A model generated the notes under the pieces. That model saw only the letters and a list, made by a program, of their open reading frames with translations. It was not told where the DNA came from and searched no databases. The translations under genes were made by a program, and so were the position numbers. Below, one piece after another: positions 27,624 through 35,470 of a stretch of 64,000 bases of DNA; position 1 is the first letter of the stretch; each line of letters starts with the position of its first letter. Source of the stretch: Phycisphaerae bacterium (GTDB taxonomy: Bacteria > Planctomycetota > Phycisphaerae > Sedimentisphaerales > Anaerobacaceae); assembly GCA_016782865.1 (NCBI GenBank), contig JADHXR010000005.1, positions 19,046 through 83,045 on the forward strand, given 5' to 3'.

Positions 27624-28640
27624 ATGGTGTCATGTGTTGTCGAGACAGCGGGGGTGAAAGTTGATCTGAAAGTCAAGTATCTGGTAATCCTGACGGTCGC
27701 CGTTGCCGCCCTTGCTCTGTTGAATGCATCGAGCCAGGCGGCCAAGCCTGCAGCATATATCGAGACCGTCAAGACTGCAAACGACACGGAAATCTCGTTC
27801 AGGATGGTACCCATACCGGGCGGAACGTTTACGATGGGCAGCCCCGACAGCGAGCCCAATCACCAAGCCGATGAGGAACCTCAGCATGAAGTCCGCCTCG
27901 ATCCGTTCTATATGTGCTGGACCGAGACGACGATCGAGCTTTTCATGGCGTATTACCAAGAGACGGTAAGCGCCAAGCGAGACTTCATAGAGACGCAGGA
28001 AGCCAAGAAGGACGCCGAGCAGGCAGACGGCATTGATGCGATCTCCGGTCCTACGCCCGTCTATGGAGACCTGTCCATGGGGTACGGGCCGCGACACCCT
28101 GCCATCGGGATGACCTGGCACAACGCCAACAATTTCTGCTTGTGGCTTTCCAAGAAGACAGGCAAGAAATATCGTTTGCCAACAGAAGCAGAATGGGAGT
28201 ATGCCTGCCGGGCGGGAACCAGCAGCGTTTTTGGCTCGACAGATGACCCCGAGGAGATGAAGGACTACGCCTGGTACGAAGTTACGGCCGACAGCGAAAC
28301 CTCCGAGGTGGGCAAGAAGAAACGTAACGCCTTCGGCTTGTATGACATGTCGGGCAACGTTCGCGAGTGGGTGTCCGATTTCTACAGTCCCACTGCTTAC
28401 AAGGACACAGCCCAAAAGAGCCCCGCGGTGAATCCGAAGGGACCGAAGACCGGCGAATTGCACGTGGCCCGCGGCGGCGACTACAGTTGCTCCTTAGGCG
28501 AGCTGCGCTGTGCGGCCCGGCATCTTGAGCAAAAATGGTGGCGCATGGGAGACCCGCAGATACCGAAGAGCATCTGGTGGCTGCCCGAGATGGACATTAT
28601 CGGCTTCCGCGTAGCGCGATCTGTCGAGGCGGAGGATTAG
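27624..28640 (+). CDS. Exported FGE-sulfatase (SUMF1)-domain protein
   Basis: A 338-residue protein with an N-terminal hydrophobic signal segment and a single FGE/SUMF1 domain: MVPIPGGTFTMGS opens it, then YRLPTEAEWEYACRAG, NAFGLYDMSGNVREWVSD and a closing IIGFRVARS. True formylglycine-generating enzymes have a paired catalytic cysteine motif after RGGS. Here ARGGDYSCSLGELRC keeps only part of it, so it is more likely a non-catalytic or differently active member of this C-type-lectin-like fold. The start at 27624 has TAGGAG 8 nt upstream. It probably shares a transcript with the next oxidoreductase 46 bp downstream. Confidence 0.82.
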   Translation: MVSCVVETAGVKVDLKVKYLVILTVAVAALALLNASSQAAKPAAYIETVKTANDTEISFRMVPIPGGTFTMGSPDSEPNHQADEEPQHEVRLDPFYMCWTETTIELFMAYYQETVSAKRDFIETQEAKKDAEQADGIDAISGPTPVYGDLSMGYGPRHPAIGMTWHNANNFCLWLSKKTGKKYRLPTEAEWEYACRAGTSSVFGSTDDPEEMKDYAWYEVTADSETSEVGKKKRNAFGLYDMSGNVREWVSDFYSPTAYKDTAQKSPAVNPKGPKTGELHVARGGDYSCSLGELRCAARHLEQKWWRMGDPQIPKSIWWLPEMDIIGFRVARSVEAED

Positions 28641-28686
28641 CAGTACCGATCCGATCCAAACACAACACATCGAAAAAGGAGACAAA

Positions 28687-30012
28687 ATGGCAAATTCAGA
28701 AGAATCAGGCAAGAGCCCCGGCACAACGCGGCGTGATTTTTTGAAGAGTTCAACCGTAATGGCTTCGGCTGCCGTCTCGGGTGCGCTGGGCATCCAGAAA
28801 AGCGTGTTTGCCGGCGGAAGCGATATCATCCGGGTCGGCATGATCGGCTGCGGCGGACGAAATACCGGTGCCGCCGAGCAGGCGCTGACCGCCGATCCCG
28901 GCGCCAGACTCGTTGCGATGTGCGACATCTTCATGGACCGTGTCAAAGGCAAACGCAAAATCCTAAAGGAGCAAAAGAAGGATCAGGTCATCGTCGACGA
29001 CGACCACTGTTTTGCAGGCTTCGACGGCTATAGGCACGTCATCGAGTCTTCCGACGTAGTGGTGATTGCCAACGCGGCGAAATTCCACCCGCTTCATGCG
29101 ATGACCGCGATCAAAGCCGGCAGGCACGTCTTCGTGGAGAAACCGCACGGCATCGACCCCGCCGGCGTCAAGCTCCTGCAAAGTGCAGCCGAGGTGGCGA
29201 AGCAGAAAGGGCTGTGCCTGGTTTCGGGCCTGCACAGCCGATACCACGCCGGATATGCCGAGACCGTCCAGCGAATCTACGACGGCGCCATCGGCGACGT
29301 AATTTCTATAGAAGAGAACTTTCTCCGCGCACCGTACGTGATAATAGACCGCGCCCCCGGGCTGTCCGAACTCGAGTGGCAATGCAGCACGCAGTACCAT
29401 TTCCGCTGGCTCTCCGGAGACGACGTCCCGCAATCGCTGGTCCACAACATGGACCGCGCCAGTTGGGTGCTGCATAACGCGGTGCCGGCCAGATGTCATG
29501 GCCTTGGCGGACGCTCTTCGATGACCGAGCCCATCTACGGCGACGTATTCGATCATCACTCGGTGATATATGAACTCGACAGCGGTGTCCGCATCTACGC
29601 GTTCTGCCGAACGACAACCGGATGCCACAACGATTCTTCCAGCACCGTGCTCGGAAGCAAGGGCAAGGCGTCTATCACACGCTGCCAAATCTGGGGCGAG
29701 AACGAGTGGCGCTGGAAGGGAAGATGCAACCCCTATCAGGTCGAGCACGATGTCCTGTTCAAGGCGATCCGCTCAGGCGAGCCGGTCAATAACGGCGGCT
29801 ACATGACCCGAAGCACGATGACCACCGTGATGGGACAGATTTCCTGCTACACCGGCGAAGAGGTCACCTGGGAGCGGATCAACAGGTCCGACTTTTACTA
29901 TCCGCCCAAGCCGGAGGATTGCCACGACGGCATGGACCCACCGGTCAAAGCCGGCGCTCACGGCAGCTATCCCGTGCCCAAGCCCGGTTTTACAAGATTG
30001 ATCGAAGCCTGA
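28687..30012 (+). CDS. Tat-exported Gfo/Idh/MocA oxidoreductase (copy 3)
   Basis: A 441-residue protein with Tat leader TRRDFLKSSTV, Rossmann GCGGRNTGA and the EKP motif in FVEKPHGIDPAG. It is clearly more diverged from copies 1 and 2 than they are from each other. The KAG..FVEKP style and the C-terminal domain with a HSVIYELDSGVRIYAF strand place it in another subgroup of secreted oxidoreductases. Strong AAAAAGGAGAC ribosome site. Its position after the FGE-domain gene with a 46-bp gap suggests one transcript, probably handling the same substrate. Confidence 0.88.
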   Translation: MANSEESGKSPGTTRRDFLKSSTVMASAAVSGALGIQKSVFAGGSDIIRVGMIGCGGRNTGAAEQALTADPGARLVAMCDIFMDRVKGKRKILKEQKKDQVIVDDDHCFAGFDGYRHVIESSDVVVIANAAKFHPLHAMTAIKAGRHVFVEKPHGIDPAGVKLLQSAAEVAKQKGLCLVSGLHSRYHAGYAETVQRIYDGAIGDVISIEENFLRAPYVIIDRAPGLSELEWQCSTQYHFRWLSGDDVPQSLVHNMDRASWVLHNAVPARCHGLGGRSSMTEPIYGDVFDHHSVIYELDSGVRIYAFCRTTTGCHNDSSSTVLGSKGKASITRCQIWGENEWRWKGRCNPYQVEHDVLFKAIRSGEPVNNGGYMTRSTMTTVMGQISCYTGEEVTWERINRSDFYYPPKPEDCHDGMDPPVKAGAHGSYPVPKPGFTRLIEA

Positions 30013-30272
30013 TATCTGAACGAGCCTTCGATACGATTCCTCGGCCTCCGAAAGTGTCTGCGCTGTATTTGCGTCGAGACCTCCAAAAGTGCTCCAATGT
30101 CAGCTTAAAAAGAATTCGTCTTCCAGCAACACCACCATTTGTCACATATCTTATCAAAAGCCGTCCGTGAGCTCCACATTAAAATTCCGCCCAAAAGCCT
30201 TGATTTCCGCGACCAGCGGCCTAAAATAGGACAATACGTGAACCGATGCTTTCTTGAAAGGAGCGATGGAAA

Positions 30273-31637
30273 ATGTCAAAGAAGATGCTATTTGGTATTC
30301 TGATGTTATCGTTGACCGGGACCAGCGCATGCGCCGGTGAGTGGGTGGATTTGTTCAACGGCAAGAATCTGAACGGCTGGACCGTCCACAGCGGATTTGC
30401 TAAGTACGAAGTGGCCGACGGCGCGATAGTTGGAACCGCCGTTGAGGGCAGCCCAAATTCGTTCCTGTGCACAGACAAGGAATACGGAGATTTCATTCTC
30501 GAGTTCGAGGTCAAGTGCGACCCCAAGCTGAATTCGGGGGTGCAGATTCGCAGCCAGATTGCGGAGAAGGAAATGTTCTTCGTGTTTACGGGCCGTGACG
30601 GCAAGCCCCGCACACGTAAGATTCCAGTCGATCGAGTGTACGGCTATCAGGTGGAAATAGCCAGCGCCCAGGCTGGCAGCTCGGGCGGGATTTACGACGA
30701 AGCGCGTCGCGGATTCTTCCTGGCCGGCGCGGGCGACGACCCGGCGGCCGCCGGGGCCATGAAGGACAACGAATGGAACAAGTACCGAATCGAGTGTCGG
30801 GGCAGCTCTATCAAGGCCTGGGTCAACGGGATTGCCTGTGCCGATCTGACCGATTCGATGGACGCCAAAGGCACTATCGGCCTTCAGGTCCACGGCGTCG
30901 GCAGGGACTTTGCGCCCTATCAGGTGCGTTGGCGGAACATCCGGATCAGGGAGCTGGACCCGGACGAGGTGACCGCCAGGCTCAAGGTCGTGGTGGTAAC
31001 CGGCGGGCACGGCTTCGAACATGATCCTTTCTTTGAGATGTTCGGCGGCATGGAAACAGTCCAGTGCGTCGAGGCAGCCCAGAAAGATCACAGCGAGCTG
31101 TTCGAGGACATAAGCGGCTGGGATTACGACGTGATGGTGTTTTATAACATGACCCAGAATATCTCGCCGAAGCGGCGGAAGAATTTCATCAAGCTGCTGG
31201 GCCGTGGCGTCGGTGTTGTCGCGCTGCATCATACGATGGGTGCGTACCAGCAGTGGCCTGAGTTCAAGAAGATCATCGGCACAAAGTACTATCTCAACGA
31301 GACTGTGGAAGACGGCGTTACGCATGGTAAGGGATCTTTCCTGCACGATGTCGACATGACGGTCCGTGTAACCAACAAGAACCATCCCATCACAAAGGGC
31401 ATGCAAGATTTCACAATCCATGACGAGACCTACAAGAACTGCTGGTTCGACGAGAAGAACCGGGTGCTGCTGACAACCGACCATGCCACCAGCGATGAAA
31501 CGATAGGCTGGGTGAGAAGATACCGCAAGGCAAAGGTCTGCACGATTCAACTGGGACACGACTCGAAGGCCTACGCCAACAGCAACTACCCGCAATTAGT
31601 CGAGCGTGCAATCCTATGGACGGCGGGCAGGCTATAG
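30273..31637 (+). CDS. Exported DUF1080 (3-keto-disaccharide hydrolase) fused to ThuA-like domain
   Basis: A 454-residue protein with a signal peptide (about 1-22), then a DUF1080 concanavalin-like domain (about 23-230; WVDLFNGKNLNGW, LNSGVQIRS, HGVGRD..PYQVRWRNIRI) and a ThuA-like glutamine-amidotransferase fold (about 235-454; VVTGGHGFEHDPFFEMF, VALHHTMGAYQQWPEF, LTTDHATSDETIGW). DUF1080 proteins hydrolyse 3-keto-glycosides, and ThuA proteins are linked to 3-keto-trehalose metabolism. The fusion therefore fits the local set of Tat oxidoreductases. AAAGGAG precedes the start by about 10 nt. Function is inferred from the families. Confidence 0.88.
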   Translation: MSKKMLFGILMLSLTGTSACAGEWVDLFNGKNLNGWTVHSGFAKYEVADGAIVGTAVEGSPNSFLCTDKEYGDFILEFEVKCDPKLNSGVQIRSQIAEKEMFFVFTGRDGKPRTRKIPVDRVYGYQVEIASAQAGSSGGIYDEARRGFFLAGAGDDPAAAGAMKDNEWNKYRIECRGSSIKAWVNGIACADLTDSMDAKGTIGLQVHGVGRDFAPYQVRWRNIRIRELDPDEVTARLKVVVVTGGHGFEHDPFFEMFGGMETVQCVEAAQKDHSELFEDISGWDYDVMVFYNMTQNISPKRRKNFIKLLGRGVGVVALHHTMGAYQQWPEFKKIIGTKYYLNETVEDGVTHGKGSFLHDVDMTVRVTNKNHPITKGMQDFTIHDETYKNCWFDEKNRVLLTTDHATSDETIGWVRRYRKAKVCTIQLGHDSKAYANSNYPQLVERAILWTAGRL

Positions 31638-31653
31638 AGCATGCGGCACTGTG

Positions 31654-33213
31654 ATGGCTCGAAGAACCTCTATCGCCAAACGTTCGGTTGTATTGTGCTT
31701 GTGGCTGGCGTTCTGCACGGCCAGCCCCTCCCATCTCTGTGCAAAAGCACCGGATCGTGACGCCTTTGTATATATCCTGAACATGGGAATCAGAGACAAC
31801 AAGATTGTCTATAACGGACTGCGCGTCGGGTTTGCCGTCGGAGACGGCCAGACGATTCTCACCGCTGCACATTGTGTGGAGGACTTCGATAACTCCAATC
31901 ACTCGCTTTTTCAGCCGCTGGTGATCAGCCGACACTACGGCGGTATCTTCGAAGCAAAGATTATCGACATCGATGAGCGAAATGACATTGCCATCCTCAA
32001 ACCGGCATGGGATTGGCATCCGGGACTCAAAATAGAAACCAGCGATCGATGGAAGAAGGCCAGCAAGATCGCGGTCGCCGGCTATCGTCCGAGCGATCTT
32101 GCCCAGGGGGGCAACAGGAAACTCAGCCGCCGGATGTTGTTGCAGGAAGAAACCGTCGTCAGAACCAGCGGAAAGGACCGATACGCAATCCAGTTGGGCT
32201 CGGTCAAATATCCGGGCAAGGGATGGAGCGGTTCGGCGTTCGTGCTGCCTGATACCGGTACTGTCGTCGGCGTCCTGAGCAATGAAAGGTACATGAGAAG
32301 ATTCTTGCGAAGGAGGCATTACATCTTCGGATGCAACGCCGAGGCGATTGCCGAATTGTTCCAAAGAAACGCTCTTCCATTGGTCGCTTCGGCGAGCAAC
32401 TTGCCCAGAAGAAGCGGCGCCGAACACTTCGATTCGATCTTGCGGTTATTCGACAGCGTTCTGGTCGAAGATACCGAAACATCGTGTAAAATTGCCAAAG
32501 AGCTTTGTGAAATCTGCCCTGATTCGTACATCCTGCACATCCTCGCGGCATGGATGCTCGATGCGCCCTGGGACGAGGAGTATTTCACCAAAGCAATCGA
32601 ACTGGCGGGCGACCGGGCATTTCCACATGCGGTCTACGGTGGTTACCTGTTGAACCACGGCAGATCCGAAAAGGCGTTGCGGCAATTCCACAGCACAGTG
32701 GTCATCGATCCGAATCACGTCTTTGCTCTCACTGGCAAGATCGTCGCTCTGATGCAGACCAATCCGGCCGAGGCGGAGATACAAGCCCGTGAGCTGACAG
32801 GCACGTGGCCGTCGAACGGCGGTTTCTGGTTCGAACTCTCACGCACTTTGAGAAAGCAGCGAAAATACGAGCAGGAGCTGCCGATCATAAAGAAGGCGAT
32901 CAAACTGCCCCACCCGGACCGTCTCCAGCACCTTTATCAGCGGCATCTGGCCGACTCGCTGGCCAACACTGAGAACTATTCTCAGGCCGAAGAGGCCTAC
33001 AAAATCGCACTCAAAGAGCACCCATGCGCCAGATGCTGGTCGGCCTACACATCGCTTCTGATCCGACTGGGCGCCGGCAGAGCCGACGATGCGAAGATGG
33101 CCCTGGATAACGTCAAGGCGATGAACCAGGACGAGTCTGTTCCGCAGGAAACCATCCGAAAATTCGAAATGGTCATCAAAAGGATGACAAGCCCGAGAAG
33201 CTCCGGGCGATAA
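31654..33213 (+). CDS. Exported trypsin-like serine protease with TPR tail
   Basis: A 519-residue protein: a signal peptide, then a chymotrypsin-fold protease domain with His (LTAAHCVE), Asp (NDIAILKP) and Ser (GWSGSAF, matching GxSGS), followed by about 270 residues of TPR-type helical repeats (KALRQFHSTVVIDPNH, YSQAEEAYKIALKEHP). The pairing suggests a protease recruited to substrates through its repeats. I chose ATG 31654 because the signal peptide starts there; the upstream frame is in the previous gene. It follows the DUF1080 gene by 16 bp, so it is probably cotranscribed, though its function is separate from sugars. Confidence 0.82.
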   Translation: MARRTSIAKRSVVLCLWLAFCTASPSHLCAKAPDRDAFVYILNMGIRDNKIVYNGLRVGFAVGDGQTILTAAHCVEDFDNSNHSLFQPLVISRHYGGIFEAKIIDIDERNDIAILKPAWDWHPGLKIETSDRWKKASKIAVAGYRPSDLAQGGNRKLSRRMLLQEETVVRTSGKDRYAIQLGSVKYPGKGWSGSAFVLPDTGTVVGVLSNERYMRRFLRRRHYIFGCNAEAIAELFQRNALPLVASASNLPRRSGAEHFDSILRLFDSVLVEDTETSCKIAKELCEICPDSYILHILAAWMLDAPWDEEYFTKAIELAGDRAFPHAVYGGYLLNHGRSEKALRQFHSTVVIDPNHVFALTGKIVALMQTNPAEAEIQARELTGTWPSNGGFWFELSRTLRKQRKYEQELPIIKKAIKLPHPDRLQHLYQRHLADSLANTENYSQAEEAYKIALKEHPCARCWSAYTSLLIRLGAGRADDAKMALDNVKAMNQDESVPQETIRKFEMVIKRMTSPRSSGR

Positions 33214-33548
33214 TCCGCTTCGCAGGGCCGACACCGCAATCCGGCGCCTACTTTTTTCAGACGAAACATGATATTTTCGCACTTTTTAATATAGGTAAGC
33301 AGGTTTTTCTTATCGGAAGAACCCTCCGTTATCGGGGCTAAGCAAGGCAAATTGTCACAGATTGGACAAGAGAGAGACAGTGTTAAGCTGGAGTTTAGGG
33401 CTAACGAAGCAGCCATGAGAAGCTCCCGAGTTGCCGGTATTTTGCCGGCGTTAAACCGTAACATTTTGCCGCAGGCGAGCCGGCTGAAAAAGGCTCAAGG
33501 ACGAGAACGATTCGTGCCGATGCACAGTTATTGACAAGTTAATATTGA

Positions 33549-33780
33549 AAACGAAAGTGGCTCTGGTAAATGACCAGCCCGGCCATGTTAGCTCGAACCT
33601 GCGTTGCCACTTAAAGAGGTTCGCACACAAGTCAGATCGTAACGCGTGGTCAACACCGGCGAGGAGCTACGTAAGACAAATGGAAAGAGCCACAATTCAG
33701 TTTTCGCCCCCGTAAGGCTGAAGACGAGTATCTCAAAAACGCAAACCAAAATTGGATATAAAGGGATACACTCGTTTTTC
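33549..33780 (+). ncRNA. Candidate structured RNA, no family recognised
   Basis: This region of a 600-bp gap holds no convincing reading frame but shows RNA-like pairing. A perfect closing stem, GTGGCTCT (33557-33564) with AGAGCCAC (33686-33693), brackets further possible stems: TGACCA/TGGTCA (33571 and 33647), CGAACCT/AGGTTCG (33594 and 33617) and TAGCTC/GAGCTA (33589 and 33664), not all mutually compatible. A hairpin at 33724-33775 (9 bp with a 2-nt bulge) ends in TTTTT, as in a terminator. It lacks the hallmarks I know for RNase P, tmRNA, SRP RNA and tRNA. Strand follows the T-run. Confidence 0.4.
33724..33779 (+). terminator. Possible rho-independent terminator of the candidate RNA
   Basis: ACGAGT (33724-33729) pairs with ACTCGT (33770-33775), and ATC (33730-33732) with GAT (33765-33767) after a 2-nt bulge, followed by a T5 run. 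The loop is long (32 nt), so the call is moderate. Confidence 0.45.
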
Positions 33781-33812
33781 TTGCCTGCACGGGGGTCTTT
33801 TTTTTGTCCCTT

Positions 33813-34901
33813 CTATAATTGTCTCTTTACCGCCTGGGCGTGGATCAACTCGAACACGGCCTTGACAAATTCCGCGTCCAGCCCAAGCTGCTCTGCCCTG
33901 GCCATGTGATCTTCGAGGATGTTCTCCCACTGATTGATCTGCAAGACCGCGATGCCGTGCTGCTGCTTGAGCTTGCCGATCTGCTCGACCCACCTCATCC
34001 TCTCTGCCAGATCCTGCATGATCTGACGATCCACATGGCCGATCTGGGCCCGCAGACGCCCGATCTTGCCCGCTACCGGTTTGCCAGCTATCGCCGCACT
34101 CCGCGCCCGAAGCCTCTCGAGCAGCGAGATCAGAACATCCGGCTTGATCTGCTGCTTCGAGTCGCTCAGCGCTCGATCCGGATCGATGTGAGTTTCGATC
34201 ATGAGCCCACTGATGCCTAAATCCAGCGCGGTCTGAGAGATCGGCTCGATGAACTGGCGGCTGCCACCTATGTGGCTCGGATCACAAATGAGGGGCAGGT
34301 TCGGAATCAGCCTTTTTAGCTCGATCGGAATCTGCCAGTCCGGACGGTTGCGATACTCCATCTCCATGTAAGTCGAGAAGCCCCTGTGAATCGCGGCGAG
34401 CTTTCTTATGCCCGAATCATAGAGTCTCTCGATAGCCCCGAGCCACAGGCCAAGCTCGGCATTGATGGGATTCTTCACGAGCACGGGAATATCGGCCCCC
34501 CTGAGGGCGTCGGCTATCTCCTGAACCAGAAACGGATTTACCGTCGTTCGCGCCCCGATCCAGAGAATGTCAACGTCGTTCTCGAGACAAAGCTCGACGT
34601 GCCGGGCGCTCGCCACCTCGGTTGTGGTCAGCAGGGGCGTCTCGGTCTTGACCGTCTTGAGCCACTCAAGACCCGCCTTGCCGACGCCTTCGAATGTATT
34701 GGGCCGGGTGCGAGGCTTCCAAAGGCCGGCACGAAAGACCTTTACGTGTGCAGACTTCATCAGCTCACGGGCCGTCGAGAGGACCTGCTCTTCGGTCTCG
34801 GCACTGCAGGGGCCCGCAATCACCCAGGGAATTTTGTCAAATTTCAACCAGGTTGAAATATCCGCTATATCTTGGTTCAGCTTTTTCAGGTTCTCAGGCA
34901 T
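33813..34901 (-). CDS. Bifunctional DAHP synthase/chorismate mutase
   Basis: A 362-residue fusion. The N-terminal DAHP synthase barrel (about 1-265) has PWVIAGPCSAE, VFRAGLWKPRTRPNTFEG, IWIGART, VKNPIN and CDPSHIGGSR, all matching type I-beta/KDO8PS-like enzymes that condense PEP and erythrose-4-phosphate at the head of aromatic amino acid synthesis. The C-terminal 90 residues are an AroQ chorismate mutase (GKIGRLRAQIGHVDRQIMQDLAERM). The order synthase-then-mutase is the one found in Bacteroidetes; in Bacillus-type fusions the mutase comes first. A GAGAA stretch precedes the ATG. No other aro or trp genes are adjacent, so expression is likely independent. Confidence 0.9.
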   Translation of the reverse strand: MPENLKKLNQDIADISTWLKFDKIPWVIAGPCSAETEEQVLSTARELMKSAHVKVFRAGLWKPRTRPNTFEGVGKAGLEWLKTVKTETPLLTTTEVASARHVELCLENDVDILWIGARTTVNPFLVQEIADALRGADIPVLVKNPINAELGLWLGAIERLYDSGIRKLAAIHRGFSTYMEMEYRNRPDWQIPIELKRLIPNLPLICDPSHIGGSRQFIEPISQTALDLGISGLMIETHIDPDRALSDSKQQIKPDVLISLLERLRARSAAIAGKPVAGKIGRLRAQIGHVDRQIMQDLAERMRWVEQIGKLKQQHGIAVLQINQWENILEDHMARAEQLGLDAEFVKAVFELIHAQAVKRQL

Positions 34902-35115
34902 CGATTCTCGTAACCTCTGTATTCAATTGATCTTACTATGCTTGCCCGGTGAAAACGCCAATTCGACACCCCGGCGCGCCGGCGCCGAGGGATTATAGCC
35001 GGCATCGCCAAACAATTCAACGCCGGCTTGCCGATCCCAACGGCTCGGCAATCGGCCACAATGACATAACTCTCTAAGCAACAATGGCCTCCGCGAACTC
35101 GACGTCCTCGCCGGC

Positions 35116-35445
35116 ATGGCACGAGTATTGTCGAGAGGATTGTGGTGGGGCAAGCCCCACTGTGCGAAACTGGCAGACCCGCGCACATTATGTTATTGTC
35201 TCCGGTGCTATTGGATCATGCCATTCGGCAAGCAGGCGGAGATTAGTATTCTAAACCTCGGCTCTCAATCGGTCAAACTTACCCGCGGCCGGATACTCAG
35301 CAGCCCCTGGGACTGGGACGATCGCTCGTGCTATTTCCATGCCGCCTGGAAGCAGTGGGCCGGCATTGAGACGCAGTCGAATGAAAAAGCCAGGGACCTC
35401 GGCGCTTTCGATCTGAATTGGATCACAAGTGTCTCTGATCGATGA
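35116..35445 (+). pseudogene. Remnant of a DUF2961-type protein
   Basis: A short open frame whose C-terminal 80 residues (from 35206: CYWIMPFGKQAEISILNLGSQ, then DDRSCYFHAAWKQW) resemble the middle of DUF2961 proteins, a carbohydrate-active family common in planctomycetes. The signal peptide, N-terminal half and C-terminal sandwich are absent, and the start region has no ribosome site. It is best read as a gene relic left of a larger deleted gene. The match is by eye, hence modest confidence. Confidence 0.4.
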
Positions 35446-35470
35446 TCAGCAAGCAATATGTCGAATGCGC

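Noticed and set aside
30306..31595. A 429-codon minus-strand frame opposite the DUF1080-ThuA gene
   Set aside because: Antisense shadow of a gene with two recognisable domains.
33359..33440. Possible SRP RNA core around GAAGCAGCCATGAGAAG
   Set aside because: It lacks the paired strand and tetraloop that the SRP helix 8 requires.
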